Positions 9,842-18,201 of a stretch of 64,000 bases of DNA are shown one piece after another (position 1 is the first letter of the stretch; every line of letters starts with the position of its first letter). The notes below the pieces were generated by a model. That model saw only the letters and a program-made list of their open reading frames with translations, had not been told where the DNA came from and searched no databases. The stretch is from Bog-756 sp963830165 (GTDB lineage: Bacteria; Actinomycetota; Acidimicrobiia; Acidimicrobiales; RAAP-2). The position numbers and the translations under genes are program-made. The stretch lies in NCBI GenBank assembly GCA_963830165.1, contig CAWHKZ010000011.1:682001-746000 (forward strand), written 5' to 3'.

Positions 9842-10980
9842 GCCGGCACCGCCCGGGACAGGCGCCGACCGAGGTCGATGTGGTCGGTCACCGCACCCAC
9901 CACCCGGCCGCGCTCCTCCCGGGTGATCAGCACGACGGGCTGGTGGCGGTCCAGGCAGGTGCCGACCGAGCCCATCATCCGCTCGGCCTCCGCCTCGGCC
10001 TGCGCGGGATCGTCGGGGAGGACCAGCTCCACCGTGATCGGGTCGTCGGTCTGGCGCTCGGACTCCCGGACCATGAGGGTGCCGACGTGGGACGTGGCCG
10101 GCCAGTGCACGGCCCGGCGCGGATCGCCGGGGGCGTAGGGGCGCACGCCCCGGGGCTCGCCCATGCCCGACGGCACGCGCACCGGGGCGTCGCCGTGGGC
10201 GTCCTCGATCGTGGCCAGGGTACGGTCGGCCTCGCCCGACCGGGGGGCCACGTGGAGCAGGCGGGGGAGGGGCACCTCGACGTCCCGGGCCCACCACAGC
10301 AGCCCGAAGGGCGCACTCGAGGCCACTTCGACGACGACGGCGTCGACGACGCCCCGACGGCCCGGCGTGCAGGTCAGCACCACCGCCCTCGCCCCCCGCT
10401 GGCCGCCCCCGGCCTGCCGGTCGGGACCGACGGGCCAGCGCGGCCGGATGCGGACGGGTCGGTCGGCCTCGAAGGTGAGCTCGAGGGGGCGCCCGGCCTG
10501 GCCGTCCCCGGGCGAGGACGCGCACACCACCTGGGCCCGGGCGGCGGGCAGCACCGGGGCCGCGAGGCCCACCACCAGGAAGGCGCCGATGAGCGCGCCG
10601 ACGGCCTGCACCCAGCCCGAGCCGCTGGAGTGGGCGACGCCGGCCCAGGCCACCATGGTGATGATGCTGCCGGCCACCGGTGAGATCCACGCCACCGGGT
10701 GGACCCGCCGACGCAGGTGCAGCCCGCGGGGCACCGACGGGGAGTCGGCCGGCCGGCGTCGGCGCTGCAGGCGCCAGGACGCCAGCGTCCCCGTGACCAG
10801 GGCCGCGGCGCCGACCAGGATGCCCAGCGGGGCGGCCGAGGGACCGAGCAGGGCACGCGAGACGACGACGCCGACCATGCCGGCGGCGATCCCGACCATG
10901 GCGGCCTGGAGCGCCCGCCACCGGCTCTGGCGGGGACGCGGGGTCGCGGCGGTCACGCGCGACCGCTCATGACGGTCCAC
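9838..10980 (-). CDS. DUF58 domain protein
   Basis: Middle gene of the MoxR operon. 380 aa if it starts at GTG 10980; GTG 10956 (VTAATPRP) is an in-frame alternative. Two pairs of hydrophobic helices in the first 170 residues are followed by a beta-rich region and the DUF58 signature GVRPYAPGDPRRAVHWPATS near residue 265. DUF58 proteins resemble von Willebrand A domains and are thought to act with the MoxR ATPase in maturing or inserting surface proteins. It ends in an ATGA overlap with the transglutaminase, indicating coupled translation. Confidence 0.85.
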   Translation of the reverse strand: MDRHERSRVTAATPRPRQSRWRALQAAMVGIAAGMVGVVVSRALLGPSAAPLGILVGAAALVTGTLASWRLQRRRRPADSPSVPRGLHLRRRVHPVAWISPVAGSIITMVAWAGVAHSSGSGWVQAVGALIGAFLVVGLAAPVLPAARAQVVCASSPGDGQAGRPLELTFEADRPVRIRPRWPVGPDRQAGGGQRGARAVVLTCTPGRRGVVDAVVVEVASSAPFGLLWWARDVEVPLPRLLHVAPRSGEADRTLATIEDAHGDAPVRVPSGMGEPRGVRPYAPGDPRRAVHWPATSHVGTLMVRESERQTDDPITVELVLPDDPAQAEAEAERMMGSVGTCLDRHQPVVLITREERGRVVGAVTDHIDLGRRLSRAVPA

Positions 10981-11048
10981 TCACCGTGGCGTACCCGGCC
11001 GGGGCACCGGCCCCACCGGGCGGGGGACGCGGGTGGCCGCGTGCCCGG

Positions 11049-12110
11049 TCACGTGGTCGGTACGGGAGTGTCGGCGATGATGCGGCCGACCAGCATCGCC
11101 CCCTCGCCGTCGCCGCCGTCGGCGAGCAGCCGGTGGGACAGGCAGGCCACGGCGACCGCCTGGACGTCACCCGGGGTGGCGTAGGGACGGCCGGCCAGGA
11201 CGGCGTAGGCCTGGGCGCTGCGGAGGAGCGAGATGGCGGCCCGGGGACTGGCGCCGAGCCGCACGGAGCCGGTCGTCCGCGTGGCCCGCACCAGGGTCAC
11301 GGCATAGCCGGCCACCTCGTGCACCACGTGCACCTGGGCCGTCGCGGCGATGGCCCGCTCCCACCGTGCGGTGTCGGCCACCGGGGCCAGCGAGTCCAGG
11401 GCGTAGCGCCCTCCGCTGTGGAGCACGAGCCGGGTCTCGACCTCGGCGTCGGGATAGCCGATCGACGTGGACAGCCCGAAGCGGTCGAGCTGGCTCTCGG
11501 CCAGGGGGTACGTCCCGACCTGGCCGATCGGGTTCTGGGTGCCGATCACGAAGTGGGGCCGGGGGAGCGGCCAGGAATCGCCGTCGACCGACACCTGCTG
11601 CTCCTCCATGGACTCGAGCAGGGCCGACTGGGTGCGCGGCGGGGTGCGGTTCATCTCGTCGAGCAGCACGACGTTGGCGAACACGGGTCCCGGGCGGAAC
11701 TCCCAGGTGGAGGTGTCGGGGGAGAAGACGGTGACCCCGGTGATATCGGACGGGAGCAGGTCCGGATGGCCCTGGACCCGGGAGAGCTCGGCGCCGAGGG
11801 CGGTGGCCAGGGCCCGGGCCAGGACGGTCTTCCCCACGCCGGGCACGTCCTCGATCAGCAGGTGGGAGCCGGACAGTGCGGCGACCACCGCGGTGGTGAC
11901 GGCCTCGGGGGTGCCGAGAAGCACGCCGGACAGGGCGGCGTGGAGGTCCCGGGCCAGCACGACGGCGTCGACCAGGTCGGCCTCGGGAGGCCCGGCGCTC
12001 GGCGTGGCCAGGGGCACTGCCTCGGGCACTGCCTCGGGCACGGTGCCGGGGGGAGACCCCCGCGAGTCCCCCTGACCCCCTGCATCCCGTGTCTCGATGC
12101 CGGTGGTCAT
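11049..12110 (-). CDS. MoxR family AAA+ ATPase
   Basis: Chaperone-like ATPase of the MoxR family, first gene of the minus-strand operon. 353 aa from ATG 12110, which follows AGGAGA with a short spacer; the frame continues upstream but has no better signal. Walker A reads EDVPGVGKTVLARALA, Walker B VVLLDEMNRTPP, followed by sensor 1 VIGTQNPIGQVGTYPLAESQ and FGLSTSIGYP. An Ala/Pro-rich N-terminal leader (PEAVPEAVP) comes from a 12-bp DNA duplication near 12020. With the DUF58 and transglutaminase genes it forms a common actinobacterial three-gene set of incompletely known role. Confidence 0.9.
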   Translation of the reverse strand: MTTGIETRDAGGQGDSRGSPPGTVPEAVPEAVPLATPSAGPPEADLVDAVVLARDLHAALSGVLLGTPEAVTTAVVAALSGSHLLIEDVPGVGKTVLARALATALGAELSRVQGHPDLLPSDITGVTVFSPDTSTWEFRPGPVFANVVLLDEMNRTPPRTQSALLESMEEQQVSVDGDSWPLPRPHFVIGTQNPIGQVGTYPLAESQLDRFGLSTSIGYPDAEVETRLVLHSGGRYALDSLAPVADTARWERAIAATAQVHVVHEVAGYAVTLVRATRTTGSVRLGASPRAAISLLRSAQAYAVLAGRPYATPGDVQAVAVACLSHRLLADGGDGEGAMLVGRIIADTPVPTT

Positions 12111-12178
12111 GGGGTCTCCTGCTTCCCCGGCCTCGGCCGGTGGGGTCGGCGACGGCGCCGCGGCTGCTCCGACCACCC

Positions 12179-12208
12179 AGTGTAGGGGGCCACTTCGCGT
12201 GACCACAA
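12179..12208 (-). promoter_or_regulatory. Promoter of the moxR operon
   Basis: Minus strand: -35-like TTGTGG (12208-12203), 18-nt spacer, -10 TACACT (12184-12179). It leaves a leader of about 60 nt with a ribosome binding site before ATG 12110. Confidence 0.5.
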
Positions 12209-12285
12209 CGCACCGCCGCGTGACCGGGAGGCCGCAACCGGGGTCGCCGAACGGGCCGGAGGGCCCGCGACCGCCGGGCGCAGGG

Positions 12286-13755
12286 TCAGAAGTCGATGCC
12301 GGACAGCTCGGGCACGGCGCCCTCCGACCGGGACCGGGCGTCGAGCCACCGCTCCCGGGTCGCGGCGCGCTCCGCGTCGGACCGGACGGGCAGGACCTCG
12401 ACCCGGGGGACCCAGGCGGCGGCCACGTCGTCCTCGCCGGCCCAGACGCCGGTGGCCATGCCGGCCAGGAAGGCGGCCCCGAGGGTGGTGGCCTCGAGCA
12501 CCGGGGCCACCTCGACGGGGCGGCCGCAGGCGTCGGCCAGGGCCTGGGTGAAGACCGGGTTGGCGGTCATCCCGCCGTCGACCCGCAGGGCCCCGACGGG
12601 CAGGCCCGAGTCGGTCTCGGCCGACTCCAGGAGGTCGGCGCCCCGGTGGGCGACCCCCTCCAGCACGGCCCGCACGAGTTCGGGTCGACCGCTGCCCCGG
12701 GTCAGCCCGCAGAACGTGCCGCGGGCGCCGAAGTCCCACACCGGCGTGCCCAGTCCGAGCAGGGCGGGCACGAACCAGACGTCGCCAGTGTCCTCGCACG
12801 CCGCGGCCACGGTGGCCGAGTCGGCGGCGTCGTCGATGATGCCGAGGTCGTCGCGCAGCCACTCCACACACGTGCCGGCCGAGAGCATGATGGCCTCGAT
12901 GCCCCAGGTGTCGGTGCCGCCGCGGCGCCAGGCGATGATCGGGATGGTCCCCGCCGGACCCCGCACGGCCTGGGGTGGGCGGGTGGCGCCGATGCACTGG
13001 TCGAGCATCCCGCCCGTGCCGAAGGTGGCCTTGGCCTGCCCGGCGGTGGTGCAGCTCTGGCCGATGAGGGAGGCCTGCTGATCGCCGGCCATCCCGGCGA
13101 TCGGCGGGGCCCCGTCGAGCACCGTGGCCGTGCCGACCACGCCGGACGAGTCGACGATGGCGGGCAGGACCGCCTCGGGGATGCGCAGGGCGTCGAGCAG
13201 GCTCGGGCTCCACCCCTGCCCGTCGCCGTGCAGCAGCCCCGTCACCCCGGCGTTGGAGGCGTCGGTCACGTGGAGCTCGCCCGCCGACAGGATCCAGGCC
13301 ACCCAGGTGTCGATGGTGCCGAAGGCCAGCTCGCCCCGCTCGGACCGCGACCGGCCGGGGTCGGCGACGTCGAGGATGGCGGCCAGCTTGGTGGCCGACG
13401 CGTTGGGGGCGATGCGGATGCCCTGGCCCTGGAGCTCGAGGCAGGTCCCGACCGTCCGCAGGTCCTGCCACCCCAGTCCGGGGGCGACCGGCGTGCCGGT
13501 CGCCCGGTCCCAGACCAGCGTCGAGGCCCGCTGGTTGGCGATGCCCACGGCCGCGACCGGACCCCCGGCGGCCAGGCTGCACGCGGCCACCTCGGCGACC
13601 GCGGCGGCGATGGCCGAGCCGTCGAACTCGACGAGGCCGGGGAACGGGGTGTCGGGCAGCACCGGGACGTGGTGGATGTGCTCCACGGTGGCGTCGGGGC
13701 GGACGACCGCACCCCGCACCCCGGAGGTGCCGACGTCGATCACCAGGATGCTCAC
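12286..13755 (-). CDS. glpK: FGGY-family glycerol kinase
   Basis: Phosphorylates glycerol with ATP to glycerol 3-phosphate. 489 aa. It has the FGGY/ASKHA start SILVIDVGTSGVRGAVV, the sugar-site motif GLGWQDLRT near residue 90, GDQQASLIGQ, ATP-binding FGTGGMLDQ, and the C-terminal VDGGMTANPVFTQALAD typical of glycerol kinases. The GTG start overlaps the stop of the upstream oxidase (GTGA). Position behind glpD supports glycerol over other sugars. It could still be a related polyol kinase, hence moderate certainty on the symbol. Confidence 0.8.
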   Translation of the reverse strand: MSILVIDVGTSGVRGAVVRPDATVEHIHHVPVLPDTPFPGLVEFDGSAIAAAVAEVAACSLAAGGPVAAVGIANQRASTLVWDRATGTPVAPGLGWQDLRTVGTCLELQGQGIRIAPNASATKLAAILDVADPGRSRSERGELAFGTIDTWVAWILSAGELHVTDASNAGVTGLLHGDGQGWSPSLLDALRIPEAVLPAIVDSSGVVGTATVLDGAPPIAGMAGDQQASLIGQSCTTAGQAKATFGTGGMLDQCIGATRPPQAVRGPAGTIPIIAWRRGGTDTWGIEAIMLSAGTCVEWLRDDLGIIDDAADSATVAAACEDTGDVWFVPALLGLGTPVWDFGARGTFCGLTRGSGRPELVRAVLEGVAHRGADLLESAETDSGLPVGALRVDGGMTANPVFTQALADACGRPVEVAPVLEATTLGAAFLAGMATGVWAGEDDVAAAWVPRVEVLPVRSDAERAATRERWLDARSRSEGAVPELSGIDF

Positions 13756-15272
13756 GGCCAGGGCACCTCGCCGTAGGGGGTGGGCAGGCCGAGCTTGCCC
13801 GGATTGAGGATCCCGTGGGGGTCGAGGGCCGCCTTGAGCGCCACCAGGACGTCGAAGGCGCCGCCGAGCCCCTCGGCCAGGAAGCGCCCCCGGTTGAGGC
13901 CGATGCCGTGGTGGTGGCTGAGGGCGCCGCCGGCGTCGAGGGTGGCCGCGGTCACCTCGTCCCAGGCGGTCCGGTAGTAGGCGGCGATCCAGGCGTCGCG
14001 TGCCGCCGCCTCCCCGGCGACGTCCGCGGGCGGACGGCCGGCGAAGGTGAAGTAGAGGCAGGCGCCGTCGGTGTAGGCGTGGCTCTGGTGGGAGGACGCG
14101 GCCAGGGTGCCCGGCAGGCGGCCGAGGGCGCCGATCACCGCGTCGTACAGGCCCGGGAGGGCGGCCCACCGCGCCGAGACCTCGACGGTGTCGACCACGA
14201 TGCCCGCCCGCCACAGGGGGGCCAGGGCCGAGACGTCGTTGCGGTGGGCGAGCCACCGGTCGACCAGGCCGGCGTCCATCGGGGCGGCTCCGGCGCACTC
14301 CCGGTCGACCACCGCCAAGGTGGCGTCCACCAGCGCCGGGTCGGCCTCGTCGAGCACGATCAGGAGGTTGGTGTCGGGCTGTTCGAAGTTGCGGCCGGAC
14401 TCTGCGGCGTCGTAGAGGCGGAGCACGGCCGGTGCCGCACCCCGGCGCAGGATCCGGCGGCAGGCGTCGAGCCCGTCGGCGAAGGTGGCGAACCCGAACG
14501 CCCGGCGGCCCTCGCCCGCGGGCACCGGGTGCACCCGGAACCGGCCCCCGGTGATCACCCCGAGGGTCCCCTCGCTACCCACGAAGAGCTGTGTGAGGTC
14601 CGGTCCGGTGGCCGACCGCGGGCCGCGGCCCCCGGTGCGGACGATGCGGCCGTCGGCCAGCACCACCTCGAGCCCGAGCACCATGTCCTCGATCTTCCCG
14701 TAGCGGTTGGAGTACTGGCCGGCGCCACGACAGGCTAGCCAGCCGCCCACCGTCGACAGGTCCATGGACTGTGGCCAGTGGCCCAGCGTCAGGCCGTGCC
14801 CGTCCCGCAGGCCCGCCTCGACGTCGGGCCCGAACGTCCCGGCCCGCAGGTCGGCGACGAGGGAGGTGCCGTCGACATCGCCGATGCCGGCGAGGCCGCA
14901 GAGATCGAGGGCGACGCCGCCGAACAGCGGGATCGAGGCGCCGCACACCCCGCTGCGGCCGCCGGCCGGCGTGACCGGCACGCCCGCCTCGTCGCACAGG
15001 GCGAGCACGGCCGACACCTGGTCCGTGTCGGTGGGACGGGCCACCAGTGACGGGCGGGACGGGACGGCGCCGGCCGCCGCCCAGCCGATGGCCACCGGCC
15101 ACCAGTCCCGGCCGGCCTCGGCCCGGTCGCCGTCGAGGACCGAGACCGAGTCGCACGCGTCGGCCAGCCGCCGGGCGAGGACCTCGTCCACGGTCACCCG
15201 GGTGACGTCGAGGCGGTCGACGACGCCTCCGGGTCCGGCGTCCACCGGTGTGACCGGGGTGGGCCGGCTCAC
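13752..15272 (-). CDS. FAD-linked oxidase, alkyl-DHAP synthase-like
   Basis: Flavoprotein of the FAD_binding_4 / FAD-oxidase_C family, 506 aa. Near residue 95 is the FAD P-loop VTPAGGRSGVCGASIPL; then SMDLSTVGGWLACRGAGQYS with YGKIEDMVLGLEVVLADG, and a C-terminal LSHHHGIGLNRGRF. The latter matches the catalytic HHH segment of alkyldihydroxyacetonephosphate synthase, which swaps an acyl for an alkyl chain to make ether lipids. It overlaps both neighbours by 4 bp, so it is co-translated with glpD and glpK. The reaction is inferred; it may be another glycerol-linked dehydrogenase. Confidence 0.8.
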   Translation of the reverse strand: MSRPTPVTPVDAGPGGVVDRLDVTRVTVDEVLARRLADACDSVSVLDGDRAEAGRDWWPVAIGWAAAGAVPSRPSLVARPTDTDQVSAVLALCDEAGVPVTPAGGRSGVCGASIPLFGGVALDLCGLAGIGDVDGTSLVADLRAGTFGPDVEAGLRDGHGLTLGHWPQSMDLSTVGGWLACRGAGQYSNRYGKIEDMVLGLEVVLADGRIVRTGGRGPRSATGPDLTQLFVGSEGTLGVITGGRFRVHPVPAGEGRRAFGFATFADGLDACRRILRRGAAPAVLRLYDAAESGRNFEQPDTNLLIVLDEADPALVDATLAVVDRECAGAAPMDAGLVDRWLAHRNDVSALAPLWRAGIVVDTVEVSARWAALPGLYDAVIGALGRLPGTLAASSHQSHAYTDGACLYFTFAGRPPADVAGEAAARDAWIAAYYRTAWDEVTAATLDAGGALSHHHGIGLNRGRFLAEGLGGAFDVLVALKAALDPHGILNPGKLGLPTPYGEVPWP

Positions 15273-17044
15273 TGCTCGACCGTGGCCGCGTCGTCGGCCA
15301 CCGCCGCGCCGTCCGGGAGCCCTCCGGCCGCCGGGCGGCGATACTCGGGGTCGAGCCCGGCCCGGGTCAGGTCGCGGCGCAGCCGGTCGGCGTAGGACCG
15401 GGCCTCGGCTCGGGTGCGGGCGGCGTCCCAGTCGAGCTCGGGCCCGAGGAGGGCGGCCACCCGCCCGGCGGCATCGGCCGAGGCCCGGGCATCGCGGTAG
15501 GCGGCCTGGGTGCGCCGGTCGAGCACGTCGGACACCGATCCGGCCATCTCGCGCCGTACCGCCCACAGGGCCTCCACGGCCAGATAGGGGAGGCCGGCCA
15601 CCAACGGCTCGAGCAGTTCGGGCCGGCCCTCGGCCAGGGCCAGCACGGCCGGGACCTCGGTGCCGTAGCGGCCGGCCAGGTGGGCCGCCCGCGCCGCCTC
15701 GGGGTGGGCGGGGTCGGAGCGCACGTTGGCGCCGGCGCCGCCCGCCTGCGGCTGCACCCGGCCGCGGGACGGTGCCCCGTGGAGGCGCAGGTTCCTGGTC
15801 CGACAGCGCAACCCTCGCCGACCGAGCACCTCGGCGGCGGCATCGACGGTGTCCTCGGCCATCTTGCGGTACGTGGTCAGCTTGCCGCCCGTGACGGTGA
15901 CCATCCCCGTGCCCGAGGTCCGCACGGTGTGGCGGCGGGACAGGTCGGCGGTGCGCTCGCTCGAGGCGCCCTTCTGCTCCGGGGCGAGCAGCGGCCGGAG
16001 CCCCGACCAGATGCCGGTGATGTCGGACCGGGTGAGCTGGCGCGTGGAGACGGCGTTGGCCGCCCCCAGGATATAGTCGACGTCCTCGGGCGTGCACGCC
16101 GGGTCGTCGAGCGGTCCGTCCCAGGCCGTGTCGGTGGTGCCGAGGTACACCTGGTCGCCCCAGGGCACGACGAAGATCGAGCGCTTGTCCTCGCGCACCG
16201 GGATGACCGCGGCGATGTCGCTGGGGAACGCCTCCTCGGGCACCGTGATGTGGATGCCCTTGGCCGGCCGGATCGAGTGGGGGTCGCGGTGCTCGTCGAA
16301 GGTGCGCACCTCGTCGGACCACACGCCGGCGGCGTTGACCACCACCGAGGCACGCACGTCGAAGGGCTCGCCGCCGTCCGGGGCGACGGTCGCGCCGCGG
16401 ACCCGTCCGGTGGCGTCGGTCACCAGTCCGGTCACGGGGGTGTGGTTGACGGCGACGGCCCCGTGGTCGAGCACGGCGGTCCGGAGCACGGTCAGGGTCA
16501 GGCGCGGATCGTCGGACCGGGCGTCCCAGTAGAGGAACCCGGCGGCCAGGCGGTCGGCCCGCAGGTTCGGCATGTGGGCGAGGGCCTGTTCCCGTGTGAC
16601 CTTCTCGTGCCGCCGGCCGATCCGCACCCCGCCGGTCAGGTCGTAGAGCCACAGCGCGGTGCGGTACACCCGGGCCACGCTCTTGTTGACCACGCCGGTC
16701 TTGCCGAACAGTGGGATCAGGAAGGGGAGGGGGGCGACCAGGTGGGGGGCGTTGTCGAGCAGGCGCTGGCGCTCGGCCAGGTTCTCGTAGACGAGCCGGT
16801 ACTCGTGCTGCTGGAGGTAGCGCAGACCGCCGTGGATGAGCTTCGAGGACTTGGAGGAGGTGCCCGAGGCGAAGTCGTCCTTCTCGACGAGTGCGGTCTT
16901 GAGGCCCCGGCTGGCCGCGTCGAGGGCCACGCCGGCCCCGGTGATGCCGCCCCCGATCACCAGCAGGTCGAAGGATTCGGCCCCGAGGCGGTCCAGCGCC
17001 CGTGCGCGGGCGAACGGCTCGGTGCTCGGGGCGGGTGCGGCCAT
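15269..17044 (-). CDS. glpD: Glycerol-3-phosphate dehydrogenase, FAD-dependent
   Basis: Membrane-associated flavoenzyme that oxidises sn-glycerol 3-phosphate to DHAP and feeds electrons to quinones. 591 aa from ATG 17044. N-terminal FAD motif DLLVIGGGITGAGVALDAAS, then GTSSKSSKLIHGGLRYLQQ, RPAKGIHITVPEE and VTVTGGKLTTYRKMAED, all classical GlpD signatures. The C-terminal helical domain is complete. A GTG at 17122 would add 26 atypical residues. It is first of the glpD-oxidase-glpK operon and divergent from the Fur-type regulator, sharing a 140-bp intergenic region. Confidence 0.92.
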   Translation of the reverse strand: MAAPAPSTEPFARARALDRLGAESFDLLVIGGGITGAGVALDAASRGLKTALVEKDDFASGTSSKSSKLIHGGLRYLQQHEYRLVYENLAERQRLLDNAPHLVAPLPFLIPLFGKTGVVNKSVARVYRTALWLYDLTGGVRIGRRHEKVTREQALAHMPNLRADRLAAGFLYWDARSDDPRLTLTVLRTAVLDHGAVAVNHTPVTGLVTDATGRVRGATVAPDGGEPFDVRASVVVNAAGVWSDEVRTFDEHRDPHSIRPAKGIHITVPEEAFPSDIAAVIPVREDKRSIFVVPWGDQVYLGTTDTAWDGPLDDPACTPEDVDYILGAANAVSTRQLTRSDITGIWSGLRPLLAPEQKGASSERTADLSRRHTVRTSGTGMVTVTGGKLTTYRKMAEDTVDAAAEVLGRRGLRCRTRNLRLHGAPSRGRVQPQAGGAGANVRSDPAHPEAARAAHLAGRYGTEVPAVLALAEGRPELLEPLVAGLPYLAVEALWAVRREMAGSVSDVLDRRTQAAYRDARASADAAGRVAALLGPELDWDAARTRAEARSYADRLRRDLTRAGLDPEYRRPAAGGLPDGAAVADDAATVEQ

Positions 17045-17148
17045 GCCAAAGCCTGCCACATGCGGACCGTCGGCCACTCCGGCAAGGCCCGGTCCCCGGG
17101 GGCGGACCGCCGGCCCGGTCACCGGGGCGTGTCGGAGATTTCAGCAAT

Positions 17149-17166
17149 GATTGTTATTTGACAATC
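17149..17166. promoter_or_regulatory. AT-rich inverted repeat, probable Fur/PerR operator
   Basis: GATTGT-TATTTG-ACAATC, a perfect 6-bp inverted repeat with 6-bp spacer in strongly GC-rich DNA. It lies about 9 bp before the -10 box of the Fur-family gene and between divergent genes, the expected place for an autoregulatory site. Confidence 0.55.
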
Positions 17167-17174
17167 GATGGTGA

Positions 17175-17180
17175 TACTCT
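17175..17180 (+). promoter_or_regulatory. -10 box of the Fur-family gene, leaderless
   Basis: TACTCT, 6 nt before GTG 17187; no Shine-Dalgarno sequence. Confidence 0.5.
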
Positions 17181-17186
17181 GGCGCG

Positions 17187-17642
17187 GTGCGCAGTCCCGA
17201 CGAGTTGACCGAGCTGTTCCGGACGTCCGGACGGAAGGTGACGGCCCAGCGCCAGTGCATCTTCCGGATCCTCCAGGGGGACGAGACCCATCCCTCGGCC
17301 GAGGCCGTCCACGCCGTCGCCGTCCGGGAGATGCCGACCATCTCGCTGCGGACCGTCTACCAGACGCTCAACGACCTCGCCGACCTCGGTGAGATCGCCG
17401 CCCTCGACGTGGGGACCGGCCGCACCCGGTTCGACCCCAACGTCGACGACCCGCACCACCACCTCGTGTGCCGGCGGTGCGGCAGCGTGCGGGACCTGGT
17501 ACTCGACCTGCCCGAGCTGTCCATGCCCGACGGTGCCGACCTGGGCTTCGAGCTCGGCGCGCCCGAGGTCATCTTCCGCGGCCTGTGCCCGACCTGCCGG
17601 GCCGAGCCCGCCGAGTCGCGGTCGCCGCAGCCCGTTGTCTGA
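17187..17642 (+). CDS. Fur-family regulator, probably PerR-type
   Basis: Metal-dependent DNA-binding repressor, 151 aa. The winged helix (residues 1-85) contains KVTAQRQCIFRIL and ISLRTVYQTLNDLADLGEI. The metal/dimer domain has DDPHHHLVCRRCGSV and a second pair GLCPTC, giving a four-Cys structural zinc site. It sits 40 bp upstream of rubrerythrin, and an inverted repeat lies at its own promoter. That context favours peroxide sensing (PerR) over iron sensing (Fur), but sequence alone does not settle it. Confidence 0.85.
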   Translation: MRSPDELTELFRTSGRKVTAQRQCIFRILQGDETHPSAEAVHAVAVREMPTISLRTVYQTLNDLADLGEIAALDVGTGRTRFDPNVDDPHHHLVCRRCGSVRDLVLDLPELSMPDGADLGFELGAPEVIFRGLCPTCRAEPAESRSPQPVV

Positions 17643-17682
17643 TCCACCCCACCCACCCAGCAGCCCACCAGAAAGGAACACC

Positions 17683-18102
17683 ATGCCCGCACTCAAGGAC
17701 AGCAAGACCGAGGGGAACCTCAAGGAGGCCTTCGCCGGCGAGAGCCAGGCCAACCGCCGCTACCTGTACTTCGCCCAGAAGGCCGACGTCGAGGGCTACC
17801 CGGACGTCGCCGCCCTGTTCCGCTCCGTCGCCGAGGGCGAGACCGGCCATGCGTTCGGTCACTTCGACTTCCTGCGCGAGACCGGCGACCCGGTGACGGG
17901 TGCCGCCGTCGGCCCCACCGAGGACAACCTCAAGTCCGCCATCGAGGGGGAGACCTACGAGTACTCGGAGATGTACCCCGGCTTCGCCAAGACCGCCCGC
18001 GACGAGGGATTCGACGAGATCGCCGAGTGGTTCGAGACGCTGGCACGCGCCGAGAAGAGCCACGCCGGCCGCTTCACCGAAGGCCTCGCCTCCGTCGCCT
18101 GA
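17683..18102 (+). CDS. Rubrerythrin (short, without rubredoxin domain)
   Basis: Diiron four-helix-bundle protein that reduces hydrogen peroxide. 139 aa, so only the erythrin domain is present. Helix motifs EAFAGESQANRRYLYF, EGETGHAFGHFDF, EGETYEYSEMY and ARAEKSHAGRF supply the Glu/His iron ligands. No C-terminal CxxC rubredoxin domain exists, so an external electron donor is needed; the GlpC-like Fe-S gene downstream is a candidate. AAAGGA precedes the ATG. Likely under control of the adjacent Fur-family regulator. Confidence 0.92.
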   Translation: MPALKDSKTEGNLKEAFAGESQANRRYLYFAQKADVEGYPDVAALFRSVAEGETGHAFGHFDFLRETGDPVTGAAVGPTEDNLKSAIEGETYEYSEMYPGFAKTARDEGFDEIAEWFETLARAEKSHAGRFTEGLASVA

Positions 18103-18201
18103 CCGCAGCCGCCGCTGCCGGCTCCGGGGTCGACCCGGGGCCGGCACGGCGACGCCCCGGATCATCGACCCCACGACCGACGACCCGGACGGGACCGAGC
18201 A

